Shown in pieces: positions 25,382 through 34,513 of a stretch of 64,000 nucleotides of DNA. How positions within the stretch are numbered: the first letter of the stretch is position 1; each line of letters begins with the position of its first letter. Source of the stretch: Mucilaginibacter sp. SMC90. GTDB taxonomy: Bacteria; Bacteroidota; Bacteroidia; Sphingobacteriales; Sphingobacteriaceae. The notes beneath the pieces were generated by a model, which saw only the letters and a program-made list of their open reading frames with translations, did not search any database and was not told the origin of the DNA. The stretch is from the NCBI RefSeq assembly GCF_022811725.1, contig NZ_CP094527.1, forward strand, positions 7,254,001-7,318,000. Reading direction: 5' to 3'. The position numbers and the translations under genes were made by a program.

Positions 25382-27345
25382 TCGGGAATGACTTCTGTGA
25401 TATACCCTATGTTAAATTTCTGAAAGTCATTTACCCTAAAATCGGCGATTGTTTCAATATCTATAACAATTGATGTTCGGATCAGTGTTTTGGCATCATG
25501 CTCCGATAATTCTATGCCCTCATTAGTGAATTTCCACTTTTCGGGCTGCTTCTCGTATTTCTCTTGTATCTGCTCCTCTGAAGGTAATAGGACTTTAACA
25601 GATAGCTCGTTTTCATACCAGTCGGGGTTTGTTTTATGAAGCATAGTAAATGCCGCTCCAAAATCACTGACCAGCACTTTGTTCTTTAAATGCTGACTAT
25701 ATGAAGTAAAAATGGGAATTTGATCAAAAGTCCCTAGCACGAAAAAGTTCACATCATCAGGATTGAGTACCGGATCATAAAACTGCGAATATCTGGAGGA
25801 ACTTAAAAACACATCGTCTTTATATAAGAACTGTGGCTCTAAAAAAATCATGGTGGGTGTAGCACCTGAATTGACCAACTGTTGCAGACAGGCAGAAAGT
25901 GTTTCTAATAAGCTCTTACCCTCGATGATTGTTGTATTGTTATTTTCAATGGTTCTTAAAAACAGATCGTCTTCCCAACGACCTACATTTTGACCAAGCT
26001 GTTCCATTCCATAAATCTGTGAATGGTGTTCACCGTCGATGAAACGTATTTTCGCTTTTTCAAAAAAGATGTTTTGACCAACCAACTTTAACTTTATGTC
26101 CTGTCCGCTAACATCTTCTATGTTGCCAAAGTAGTTGAATAATCGCCGTATTCTGGTTTGAGCTTTCCAAGCAGCCCCCATCTGCTGTTTGAATCCTGTA
26201 ATTTGTTCTTCATTTAGGGGGGCAGCGGCAATGGCTCTTTCTTTTTCGCCTATTACGCTACGCTTTCCAAGTGCGATAGATGCAAGTAATTGGATTGCAC
26301 GACCATCAAACTCCTCAACGTCAGTTACATTTAACAGTTTTTGCCACTTGTCGAAATTGTTCCGCAGATTATTGATCTCTTCCTGAACGGCATCGTAAAG
26401 GAATGGCACGTCGGAAAACTTCGCCGGATCTATTTTTTCAGAATTGAAATACGCATTGTTGTTGCGAATCCTATCAATTACGAAACCAGACGTCATCCAC
26501 TGTGAGGGCATTGGGGGATAGTAAAGTTCATTTTCAGGCCGTTCAATGTAATCCCAGTTCTCCCAGCCCATATATTGCTGTAAATCACCCGTTCTGAAAA
26601 AAAGCAAATCGTCGATTTCTTTATTTGCATCATAGAATTGCCTGGCAAAACCCTTCAGTAGCTCAAGTACTGTTTCCTCGGTTATTTTTCCATTATCAAA
26701 AAGTAAGAATACCCAGTATTTCAGTGCTGCTAAAGGTTGTCTTCTATATCGCAAAAAAGCTTCCCGGTATTTAATTTGAGTACGGAGTGAAACTATTTCA
26801 TCGCTATCAATCCCGTCAATATTAGCTTCATTGAGATTTTTAAGTTTAAGTTCATCAAGAGAGGTTCCATTATAGACTTCATCACCAATTTGACTGTAAC
26901 GGGTAAGTGAACTTTTGAGTAATTTCCAATCCTGTTGCATTACCTGCCTAAATAGGAAATCATTAAAAGCATTGAAACCCTCATAAAAGAACACATCAAT
27001 TTCCGCTTTGGCCTCTGTGTTTTTTTCAGACTTGCTGGCAAACACTATGTAATAAGCTATGATTTCTTTTAAATGTAATGACAATTGGTCTGCTATCTGA
27101 TCGACTAAAACCTGAGCAGCAATATTCTTGCGGCGCTGAAATACAATCTGACTGTAAATACGCGATGGAAAATTGATATATTCTCTAAAAGGATCAATTT
27201 TTTTGTATTCAAGACTGTCGCGCAACACATCCCTAAAAAAACCAATAAATGTAGAGATTGTATCGACGCTACTACCTTCAACAGCTTTTGACATGGCATT
27301 CCACACATTTATAGAAGTGCCTTCGGTAACCCTTGATTTACTCAT
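25378..27345 (-). CDS. Unknown 655-aa cytosolic protein of a two-gene unit
   Basis: A large soluble protein with no signal or membrane helix. The first ~250 residues are helical and rich in aromatic and charged residues (FFRDVLRDSLEYKKIDPFREYINFPSR); the last ~200 are alpha/beta (TIIEGKSLLETLSACLQQL, PTMIFLEPQFLYKDDVFLSS, KNKVLVSDFGAAFTMLHK). I recognise no catalytic motif. It starts two bases after the stop of a four-helix membrane protein, so the two are one operon and probably one complex. Location in a defence-like island suggests an anti-phage role, by context only. Confidence 0.6.
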   Translation of the reverse strand: MSKSRVTEGTSINVWNAMSKAVEGSSVDTISTFIGFFRDVLRDSLEYKKIDPFREYINFPSRIYSQIVFQRRKNIAAQVLVDQIADQLSLHLKEIIAYYIVFASKSEKNTEAKAEIDVFFYEGFNAFNDFLFRQVMQQDWKLLKSSLTRYSQIGDEVYNGTSLDELKLKNLNEANIDGIDSDEIVSLRTQIKYREAFLRYRRQPLAALKYWVFLLFDNGKITEETVLELLKGFARQFYDANKEIDDLLFFRTGDLQQYMGWENWDYIERPENELYYPPMPSQWMTSGFVIDRIRNNNAYFNSEKIDPAKFSDVPFLYDAVQEEINNLRNNFDKWQKLLNVTDVEEFDGRAIQLLASIALGKRSVIGEKERAIAAAPLNEEQITGFKQQMGAAWKAQTRIRRLFNYFGNIEDVSGQDIKLKLVGQNIFFEKAKIRFIDGEHHSQIYGMEQLGQNVGRWEDDLFLRTIENNNTTIIEGKSLLETLSACLQQLVNSGATPTMIFLEPQFLYKDDVFLSSSRYSQFYDPVLNPDDVNFFVLGTFDQIPIFTSYSQHLKNKVLVSDFGAAFTMLHKTNPDWYENELSVKVLLPSEEQIQEKYEKQPEKWKFTNEGIELSEHDAKTLIRTSIVIDIETIADFRVNDFQKFNIGYITEVIPD

Positions 27346-27347
27346 AT

Positions 27348-28442
27348 TTATATGCCGTTCCTCATTTCCAGGAGGTAAAGTTCATGATAGTAAGATAATA
27401 TGCCTTCCACTTTTGAATGCTTGCCGTCCTTAGCATATTCGTTCAGCTTGCTATCAAAATATGCTTTGTATTCATCTGATCCGTTTATTCTGCTTTCCTT
27501 TTTCTTCGTTTTTATGCAATTAGAAAGTTGCATTGATTCTTTCCCTTGACCACTATTTGGATAAATAAATGTTTCATATTCATTGGTGACAAGGTTCAGA
27601 GATAAGGGTGTTGTAAAATGCAAAGCGGTTCCCTGCTTTGGTTTTGCAAGCTCTTTTTCAAGCTGTAGAAGGTTGATGTCATATATTAATCTTTCTTGGT
27701 ATTGTTTCTGAAAAGTGCTATTGTTTTGCGATTGTGTGTTCCCCATCGCCATACGAAGAGTGTATTTAGTGATGTTCTTACGGGTCATCAGTTCTAAAAA
27801 CATTTCGGCACTGTATTTTGAAAGCAAAATAGTCTTCAGATTTTCCTTGGCTTCGTCAAGAAGTTTTTGACTTAGTATTTGCTCGATACTATTGGCACTG
27901 GCAAAATTTATGATTGTACGAAAGAGGTATCCAATGCCCAAAAGGATAAAGACTGCCAAATAAGTCCCTGCAAGTACCATCTGTCTGAAAACGTCTATAT
28001 CAAGTGTATTTCTTAGCGTAGATATAGTTATCAAACATGCAATGACGCTTAATGTGTAATACAGAATTAAATAAAGTCTTGAATGTACGAAAAGAAGCTT
28101 GTATGTTAGATTGTCCTTAACCGCTAGGTTACTTAGTAAAAGCCCAATAACAGCTAAAGTCATACTGATGATAGTAGCTACATTGGATGTTCGTTGGTCA
28201 ATTATTGCTTCAGCAGAATTTTCTTTGAAAACGATTAAGGAAAAGAAATTGCAGCGAATAAATGAAAACGCCAGCAGTAAAATAATAACATGGAGAAAAA
28301 CCAACCACCATTTATCACGTTGAGAAAGGAAATTTAAGTAACGTATTAAAAACGTGTTACCAGGCGGCATAATTTCTTTGTGCTGAGATTTTATCCTGGC
28401 CATAGTATGGCTACGAAGTGAGGTTTTTTTTGATAGGCGCAT
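27348..28442 (-). CDS. Four-helix membrane protein, partner of the 655-aa protein
   Basis: 364 aa (an ATG at about 28403 gives a shorter 351-aa form). After a short basic tail come four hydrophobic segments: WWLVFLHVIILLLAFSFI, VATIISMTLAVIGLLLSNLA, LILYYTLSVIACLITI and MVLAGTYLAVFILLGIGYLF. A cytosolic domain of about 190 residues follows, mostly helical with a short beta region. The general look is like DUF2254-type proteins but I cannot assign a family. Operon with the 655-aa gene. Confidence 0.62.
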   Translation of the reverse strand: MRLSKKTSLRSHTMARIKSQHKEIMPPGNTFLIRYLNFLSQRDKWWLVFLHVIILLLAFSFIRCNFFSLIVFKENSAEAIIDQRTSNVATIISMTLAVIGLLLSNLAVKDNLTYKLLFVHSRLYLILYYTLSVIACLITISTLRNTLDIDVFRQMVLAGTYLAVFILLGIGYLFRTIINFASANSIEQILSQKLLDEAKENLKTILLSKYSAEMFLELMTRKNITKYTLRMAMGNTQSQNNSTFQKQYQERLIYDINLLQLEKELAKPKQGTALHFTTPLSLNLVTNEYETFIYPNSGQGKESMQLSNCIKTKKKESRINGSDEYKAYFDSKLNEYAKDGKHSKVEGILSYYHELYLLEMRNGI

Positions 28443-28493
28443 AATAAAATTTAACCAAGATAGCGGAAACTTAAAACATTTTCATGGCGCAGT

Positions 28494-28522
28494 AAAAAAG
28501 CCTGACCGTTTCCAATCAGGTC
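28494..28522 (-). terminator. Terminator after the MBL/E2-E1-JAB/patatin operon
   Basis: On the minus strand, a CCTGATT/GGTCAGG stem with a 6-base loop followed by CTTTTTT. It ends the leftward operon about 150 bases beyond the patatin stop. Confidence 0.8.
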
Positions 28523-28667
28523 CTATATCCGAAACTTACTTTTCTTCTCGCTGTCACTTCGTAACGAATATCCTGTACCTTTTTCGGCGTTGGATTGGTG
28601 TCCGGCGAAAAGGAGGTATCAGCCTTCAAGAGCTCCAACCAAGCAACAGTGTCGATGGCGATATAGA
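28516..28667 (-). pseudogene. Out-of-frame coding-like tail beyond the patatin stop
   Basis: In a frame shifted from patatin, an open run of about 60 codons begins within the patatin end (GPIILPILNHHPIIYIAIDT) and continues AWLELLKADTSFSPDTNPTP, KKVQDIRYEVTARRKVSFGY to a TGA lying inside the terminator stem. Stop next to terminator is the usual layout for a true gene end. It may be the 3' end of a replaced gene or of a longer, frameshifted patatin. It has no start codon of its own. Confidence 0.4.
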
Positions 28668-29969
28668 TTATGGGGTGGTGATTAAGGATGGGCAGTATAA
28701 TCGGACCTGAATTTCCGTCAGATTTTCGGCGTGGATGATCATATCGTTGATTAAAGCCGGTTTGATACGGGTCAAGTTAGTGCCGATGTTACGAATCGCT
28801 TTCAGGCGCTCAGGTGATAATCCGCGAAGCTTAATCTGCTCTAAATAGCTATTTTCTGAAAGACGCTTAATGATTGCTTCCTTGAATTTTTTAGGGTCGG
28901 CTACCCATTCCTTTCCCAGGCCATGTGCGCTGATCAGTTTGTCAGAAATGTTCCGGTTGAGCAAGCTGGTATAAAAGCCCGAAACGCATGCGTCGATATC
29001 CCAACCTAATGATTGGTAGGCAATTTCCCGGCCATGATGGTTCTCATAAATATTTTGGATCATTTGAAAGTTTTTGATACGCATCATGAATGTATCCACC
29101 GTTCGCAAAAGCAGGGTTAAGGTATTATTATAAAGTTTTTCAAAAGGCATTTTATTGCCTGCGTCACTCACAATGATGATGTCGCAAGCGTATGAACTAT
29201 TGGCTTGAGTGACCTTGTGTATGCCTTGATTGTCGTATACACCACCGTCAACTAATTTAGGATCAACGGTGCTGAAAAGTTCCTGATCTTTGAAGTAGCT
29301 TTTATCAATGGAAACTGGCGTAAAGGCAAAGGGCACACAAGAGGACGCCATTACTGCGCGCGCTACCGGAAATTTTGCGCCATCAAAAAACACTGGCTTA
29401 GGATAGTAAGCATAAGCAGAATCTTCCATTTTACGCTTTGAAAAAGTAAAATGCCGCATAGTTTGGAGGTTGGTTGAACCAATAGCAAGTTCGGGGCTGT
29501 CACAAAGATCGCCCATCGTGCTTTCCAAACAGAAAAAGCGATTGTAGGCCTTTTCGATAATCGTGCTTAATGGCAGAAATTTGAACTGGAAACGAATAAC
29601 CAAGAAAATAATTATAAACAAGGGCAGGATAGCGAAACGTGACCAATGCGTAAATGGCAAAGCCACAGCAGCAATCAATAAAGCCAATAAAGGCAACGCG
29701 CCCCGCCAGAATAACCACGATTTTAATACAAACCCGATCACACTTTTAGTGGTGATCGCATGGATCATTTTTGCTTCAAATGAAGCAAAATCGCCGTCAT
29801 GCAGGCAATAAGCCGCACCCGTGATCGAACCGCCGGATATCGTAGATAACACATCTGCATTTTTCAGCACCCTAAGTTCATGGAGCTTTTTTAAGGTGCC
29901 GATATGGTAACCTGCGGCGCGGTAACCACCACCGGAAAGGGCAATGCCAAAACGTTTGTTTGCTATCAT
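28668..29969 (-). CDS. Patatin-like phospholipase with membrane segment
   Basis: 433 aa. Patatin core: glycine-rich oxyanion motif SGGGYRAAG at 12-20, nucleophile Ser48 in ISGGSITGA, and catalytic Asp241 in LVDGGVYDN. A hydrophobic stretch at ~90-125 (ALPLLALLIAAVALPF, FAILPLFIIIFLVI) inserts it in or on the membrane. Such enzymes hydrolyse phospholipids; in CBASS (CapV type) they are the cell-killing effector. It starts three bases after the E2-E1-JAB gene. The final residues (SLITTP) end where another frame becomes coding-like, so the C-terminus may be altered. Confidence 0.85.
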   Translation of the reverse strand: MIANKRFGIALSGGGYRAAGYHIGTLKKLHELRVLKNADVLSTISGGSITGAAYCLHDGDFASFEAKMIHAITTKSVIGFVLKSWLFWRGALPLLALLIAAVALPFTHWSRFAILPLFIIIFLVIRFQFKFLPLSTIIEKAYNRFFCLESTMGDLCDSPELAIGSTNLQTMRHFTFSKRKMEDSAYAYYPKPVFFDGAKFPVARAVMASSCVPFAFTPVSIDKSYFKDQELFSTVDPKLVDGGVYDNQGIHKVTQANSSYACDIIIVSDAGNKMPFEKLYNNTLTLLLRTVDTFMMRIKNFQMIQNIYENHHGREIAYQSLGWDIDACVSGFYTSLLNRNISDKLISAHGLGKEWVADPKKFKEAIIKRLSENSYLEQIKLRGLSPERLKAIRNIGTNLTRIKPALINDMIIHAENLTEIQVRLYCPSLITTP

Positions 29970-29972
29970 AAG

Positions 29973-32216
29973 TCAATGTTTAGGTTGAAAATAGATTTGA
30001 TATTTTTTATCGTCGCCGGCGATGATCATGAGTGTTGGAAACCCAATGGCCAGCATTTCCTGGTGTATATGTTCAAACAGTTTGATATCGTCGCCGCTCT
30101 TTGCCAATGAGCAATTTTGTGGATGCGAGTGCCACTCGCCGGCATATTTAAGGTGGTCGGCGGTTTTACTGCTATACTTGGACAACATCATTTCCACACC
30201 ATCCGTTCCCCGGATATAAGCAGTCGGGTATTCTTCACTGTCTTTCGGTGAAAGTATAGTATCGGTCAAATAGATCTTTTTGCGTTCCAAATCATACCCG
30301 CCGATCAGGATGCCGCCGGTTTCATTCGGCAATTTACTCAACCTCGCCTGCGCGATTTTATCGATCAGCTGTACCGATACCCTGATTGTCCAGCCTTCAA
30401 TCTCCCAAACATCCTCATTTTCTGCTTCGATCAGTGAAGGTATGACGCTCATGTTGGCCTCGTTAATTCGCCAAATGCCAATCATGGGGACGTCCATGCT
30501 CAGCATTTTACGAAATGCTGCCGAGGCGATACCCGCATGGATAGCCACATGATCCTGGGAAATGCGCGCAGAAATATCACGGCAGGAGGTAGAAAGCCGG
30601 ACACCTTTTTCACTCGCCAGGTGATCTTTCATTTCGGGGTCGTCGACTAAACGTTGGTAATACTGAAACTCCAGTGCATCCAGGGGTAACAGCCGGTGCT
30701 GGTCTTCTGCTAAAATCACTAAGTCACGTCCGCTCGGGCTTAAAAACATCGAAATCCGCTTGGCGGTCAGATCCTTTCGATCGGCCAGATGGCGCGCGAC
30801 TGCAATTGAAGTCGATACATCCACTATAACGCTGGCTTGTTGCAACCGGGCGGTCAGCTCCTCGGGTCTTTCCGGATGCAGGTAGTTCTCGACGATGGCG
30901 TCGGCGAAGTTATCGCCGCCAAATATCTGGTTGGCGGTTAGCGCCAAACCGATGGATTTGAAATTGCCCATGTAAGTTGCGTCGCCGGCATGTCTGACCA
31001 AATTATGCGGCAAAAGCGTATCGTGATCCGTGAGGGTCCAGCGGCCAAAGCCGCTCCGGGCGTTGTTCATGAAAAATTGTGAACCCAAAGCGCCGACACC
31101 GATTTGCAAAATCCTGGTTTCGCGCTGGTCGAAATGCTTGATGTTGCCTGACAAGAGCAAAGCCCAATCAGGAGTTAATTGAATTTGAGGCAACAAAGCA
31201 GCCACCCCAAGTGGATTACCTAAAGCCATATCCGTTCGCTCAAACAAAACATTCCCTAAAGCATTGACTTCGTCTTTATCCAAAAACTGCATTTGTATGC
31301 CGATCTCGTCTGCGTTTTCGGCGGTAAGAAATACATAAAAATCATTCTCATTCACACCAGGTCTTGGCGCCAGTTTGGGTAAATCTAAAAAGATCATCAA
31401 TCGTTGCGCCATACTTTCTGCCGTTTTCGGCAAGCCGTGTATCGTTTTTTTGATCACGTCAAAAAGATCGACACCGGCACCCAGCAACATTTGATGCAGA
31501 TCGGTCAAATTATTCGGCGTCATACCGATCACACCCTGTGCCTGCGGCTCACCTTTCAACAAAATGACATGGGCCGGATAGGGCTCATAATTTTTGAGTT
31601 CGATACGACTGGCGGCCAAACTTAGCCGGCCACCTTTGCGGGCGATATAATAAATAAAGAGCGTTTCTTCGGCCTTGTAATCCGGTGGCACGATGATCGT
31701 TCCCATATTGGCTATTAAAAATGCCTCCAGGGGCTGATCGTCCTGATGCAACACGTCTTTGGCCGTCAGTTCGAGCCAATGACGGATATCCTCCAAAAAT
31801 TTAATGGAACGCCAGTCCACTTTAAGTTCATCATAGGTATTTTCATAGATGCACAGACATTGCGGCTGTTCAAAGTACAGCGCGTTACGGTGCACCACTT
31901 TGGGGAAATCCGCGCGCAGGGCGTAGACCCATGGAATATTATGATCCAGGGCATCAAAATGGACCGCGATACGCTCGACGAAACGAATATCATTAATCGG
32001 CTGTTGACCGACTTGTGGGGTAATATCAAAAACAACGATCTCGTCACCTTGCCTGAAAAACAGATCGTCATTGGCTGTTACCTGCCGGCAATCCACCAAC
32101 TCGGCAAAACTGCTTTGCACGATAATTTGAGCAAAAGAAATCGCTTTGGGGACCTTCAGGGCCTCCAAAGTAATCGCTACATTTTCTGGCAGGGGTAGCG
32201 AGTTATAATCATCCAT
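29973..32216 (-). CDS. E2-E1-JAB triple-domain protein (ubiquitin-like conjugation/deconjugation)
   Basis: 747 aa from the ATG at 32216, chosen because it overlaps the MBL stop by eight bases; an upstream start at 32261 would lie well inside that gene. Residues ~20-165 look like an E2-type domain with candidate cysteines C120/C122 (QPQCLCIYE) followed by a WRSIKFLEDIRHWLELTAKD helix. About 360-580 is an E1/ThiF domain: nucleotide loop IGVGALGSQ (373-379), LTDHDTLLPHNLVRH, and a possible catalytic C545 in STSCRD. About 620-747 is a JAB/JAMM peptidase: E633 in NETGGILIG, H696 and H698 in EWHSHP, then S707 and D710. One chain could thus activate, transfer and remove a ubiquitin-like tag. No tag gene is seen nearby. 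Confidence 0.82.
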   Translation of the reverse strand: MDDYNSLPLPENVAITLEALKVPKAISFAQIIVQSSFAELVDCRQVTANDDLFFRQGDEIVVFDITPQVGQQPINDIRFVERIAVHFDALDHNIPWVYALRADFPKVVHRNALYFEQPQCLCIYENTYDELKVDWRSIKFLEDIRHWLELTAKDVLHQDDQPLEAFLIANMGTIIVPPDYKAEETLFIYYIARKGGRLSLAASRIELKNYEPYPAHVILLKGEPQAQGVIGMTPNNLTDLHQMLLGAGVDLFDVIKKTIHGLPKTAESMAQRLMIFLDLPKLAPRPGVNENDFYVFLTAENADEIGIQMQFLDKDEVNALGNVLFERTDMALGNPLGVAALLPQIQLTPDWALLLSGNIKHFDQRETRILQIGVGALGSQFFMNNARSGFGRWTLTDHDTLLPHNLVRHAGDATYMGNFKSIGLALTANQIFGGDNFADAIVENYLHPERPEELTARLQQASVIVDVSTSIAVARHLADRKDLTAKRISMFLSPSGRDLVILAEDQHRLLPLDALEFQYYQRLVDDPEMKDHLASEKGVRLSTSCRDISARISQDHVAIHAGIASAAFRKMLSMDVPMIGIWRINEANMSVIPSLIEAENEDVWEIEGWTIRVSVQLIDKIAQARLSKLPNETGGILIGGYDLERKKIYLTDTILSPKDSEEYPTAYIRGTDGVEMMLSKYSSKTADHLKYAGEWHSHPQNCSLAKSGDDIKLFEHIHQEMLAIGFPTLMIIAGDDKKYQIYFQPKH

Positions 32217-33315
32217 GGTAACCGGCTCTTGGTGTAGGTGCCCCAAAGGCGAACGCAGCATTGCTGGTTTCCTTAATTTTAAGCGACATACAGTTAAACT
32301 GATCGATCTCCAGCGTTAGCTCGTCCGGTTTATTTTTGTCAGGGTGTTCCATGGTCACATGGTAAATGCCATTTTTGGACTTGGTGATCCGCTTATAGTA
32401 ATTCGCTGCCTGGCGGTGTGGGGGCTGCACGCTATCAATCGGGATGATCTCCCAACTCGGCGAAACGATCCGACCACGCTGGTTACCCATATCCTCGATC
32501 AGCCATTTCACTTCCGGGTTTGGCTCAGTTTCTTCTTCGCCTTTATTGGGGCCAATAGCCGTATAACTGGAATGATGCGAGATATGGAAGATGTCCCAGC
32601 GCAAGCGTTCCTCGTTATGGTAATACTTGGTAATTTTGACGATATCCGTCCAAGCGTCATGATCCACATCTGACCCCAATAGTAACTTGGTGCTACAACG
32701 GTCATTAAAGGTCGCCTGAATTACAATAGATTCATTATTGCGATCTATGTCCAAATTATCGCTGGCAAAAGGAGAATGCGCAAAGAACTCTACGCCGTTG
32801 CCTGCAACGGTAAATCCAGGTACCAGCGTGCCCGCGTCTACGATCAGGTGTTTGATATCGTCAAAGCAAATATCATCCTGGCAATCACACCAATCCTTCA
32901 ATTTTTTAGGCCGGGAAAAAACACGGATGCCGTATTTGTTTTTCAGCCGGTAACGAGCTTCCTGGCGCAAAATGCGTGCATCACCATCAACATTCGTTTC
33001 CACCAAGACATTGGCAGGCACCCAAAGTTCTTTGATCTTTTTGCGATCATCGCCCTGGTAAGCTGCGGCATGGTCTAAATAAAAATACTCACTGAACCGG
33101 CAAATATGATCTTCATCCGCATGCGTGAAACAAACAACATCGAAATCGCTGATAACCTGTTTATCCATCGCCGTCGGCAGGTCAATGCGCTTGTCCTCCT
33201 TATCATAGCATCGCATGTGTGCGTAGTCGATCAGGACATTTTGGCCATTTGATAATTTAATTAAAGTGGTGTCGGCATTGCCGATCGGAAAAAAAGTAAG
33301 GCTATGTGTACCCAT
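32209..33315 (-). CDS. ComEC-like metallo-beta-lactamase-fold protein
   Basis: 368 aa, cytosolic (no signal). It opens SLTFFPIGNADTTLIKLSNG as in the ComEC/Rec2 MBL branch. The metal motif is THADEDH at 64-70, a later GSDVDHDAW matches the third site, and HISHHSSYTAIG resembles the ComEC HHGS motif. It is probably a phosphodiesterase or nuclease-like hydrolase. It is first in the operon with the E2-E1-JAB and patatin genes; linkage of MBL proteins to E2-E1-JAB fusions has been noted in comparative work on prokaryotic ubiquitin-like systems. Confidence 0.8.
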   Translation of the reverse strand: MGTHSLTFFPIGNADTTLIKLSNGQNVLIDYAHMRCYDKEDKRIDLPTAMDKQVISDFDVVCFTHADEDHICRFSEYFYLDHAAAYQGDDRKKIKELWVPANVLVETNVDGDARILRQEARYRLKNKYGIRVFSRPKKLKDWCDCQDDICFDDIKHLIVDAGTLVPGFTVAGNGVEFFAHSPFASDNLDIDRNNESIVIQATFNDRCSTKLLLGSDVDHDAWTDIVKITKYYHNEERLRWDIFHISHHSSYTAIGPNKGEEETEPNPEVKWLIEDMGNQRGRIVSPSWEIIPIDSVQPPHRQAANYYKRITKSKNGIYHVTMEHPDKNKPDELTLEIDQFNCMSLKIKETSNAAFAFGAPTPRAGYHG

Positions 33316-33766
33316 ACGTTAAAAGTTAAGTTAAACCATTGCAACCTTACTCTCGTATGGGTGCCCTGCTACTATTTCATATGCAGACAGCCTCCAAATC
33401 TGTACCTAAACGCTGAATTTGGCATCACTTTATTTGTTGTTAATATTATTAATTAAGAATAATATTTAACTGCCATGTTGGCGCACTAACTGTGTGTTAG
33501 GCTATGAGTTAGTCAATTATTGACAGGGAGCAATATTTGTTTCGCATCGGCCGATAGTGAATCTAATTGCTGCCTTCGTAGTCCATCGATCAAAGCGAAA
33601 CTAGTAATTAACAATAGATAACTATTTATTATCATTAATAATTTGGATAGACAGAGGGTTAACTGACTATAAAAGGCCAAACAATGTAGACCGTTAGTAT
33701 GAGGGACGAAAGAGCGCACCGCAAACATTTCTGCCTGAATTTTATTATTAATAAAATTCTTGCGAA
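33316..33766. promoter_or_regulatory. Divergent AT-rich control region with palindromes
   Basis: 451 bases without a supported gene. It holds a long near-perfect palindrome at 33439-33470 (GTTAATATTATT / AATAATATTTAAC) and a 5-5-5 inverted repeat CTAAC-TGTGT-GTTAG at 33486-33500 with a further GTTAG nearby. These look like operators controlling the leftward MBL operon, the rightward 156-aa gene, or both. Confidence 0.45.
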
Positions 33767-34237
33767 ATGATTGATTTAACAACATTTACGGTTTTGATGG
33801 AAGATAATCGCCATAAAACAATCACCATCGATCCGGTTTTCATAGGTCTGCCCGAGGTCAGGCAGTTTACAGGCGTGTACCGGATTTTGGAAACTGATAT
33901 GACCGGGAATGAGTTGGGTGAACTCGCATTTCACTTGGAAGATTCAAGTCAATGGGAATTCACCGGAGATTATTTCTCGGATGCCGAGCAGGAGCAAATT
34001 GTAGAATTTATCAGGCAAAAAGAACCGTTTGATTCGTTCACATTTGCCGAGAAAATTAATAATGTCGAACACCATTTTCGCGTAACGGATAATGAAGGTC
34101 ATTTTGGTATTGAACAGGATGGCATATTCATAGCAGTTATTGAGCAGTTCGAAGAATGGAAGCAAACCGAAGGAAAACCCTTAGGCGATGATTTGTTCAA
34201 TAAAATAGTATCAAAAATTGAAGAACGCAGAGATTGA
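33767..34237 (+). CDS. Small beta-rich protein, two-part, unknown
   Basis: 156 aa, acidic, no signal. It seems to have two similar halves. The second half (NVEHHFRVTDNEGHFGIEQDGIFIAVIEQFEEWK then a GDDLFNKIVSKIEE helix, in two pieces) matches the layout of a set of ~75-100 aa proteins found across this island. It is closely followed by another member at 34243. Function unknown. Confidence 0.62.
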   Translation: MIDLTTFTVLMEDNRHKTITIDPVFIGLPEVRQFTGVYRILETDMTGNELGELAFHLEDSSQWEFTGDYFSDAEQEQIVEFIRQKEPFDSFTFAEKINNVEHHFRVTDNEGHFGIEQDGIFIAVIEQFEEWKQTEGKPLGDDLFNKIVSKIEERRD

Positions 34238-34242
34238 AAACT

Positions 34243-34482
34243 ATGGATACCATCAGAATCAATTGCATCATAGGCACACAGCATTGCAATATCGATGCTA
34301 ATGAAATTGAATGCGGCGGGCACAAAGGCCCATGCTTCGAACTGGTTCAGGACAGCGTTGTCTTAGGGACGATCTGCAAAACAGTGGAAGGGGTTTACAT
34401 CATCATTGGCCACACGGAGTTGAGCAGGGACGATATAGACGCGATCGGAGAGCAGATCGATGCGGAATTAAGCAGCTTTTAG
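34243..34482 (+). CDS. Small beta-rich protein of the island family
   Basis: 79 aa from ATG 34243 (a TTG at 34234 is also in frame). Strand-rich start (TIRINCIIGTQHCNIDANEI), a central FELVQDSVVLGTI, then a GVYIIIGHTELSRDDIDAIGEQID helix region. It follows the 156-aa gene by five bases and is likely co-transcribed. Same layout as the products at 52272, 53606 and 48450. Function unknown. Confidence 0.6.
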   Translation: MDTIRINCIIGTQHCNIDANEIECGGHKGPCFELVQDSVVLGTICKTVEGVYIIIGHTELSRDDIDAIGEQIDAELSSF

Positions 34483-34513
34483 ATTTTTTTGCCTCCGGCG
34501 AACAAGTTATCGG

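Noticed and set aside
31746..32198. 150-codon plus-strand frame antisense to the E2-E1-JAB gene
   Set aside because: Lies wholly opposite a gene with clear motifs and shows no recognisable protein features.
28668..33315. Calling the operon a standard type II CBASS system
   Set aside because: No CD-NTase gene or motif (GS...DxD) is visible within or next to the operon, and the MBL gene is not a CBASS core gene.
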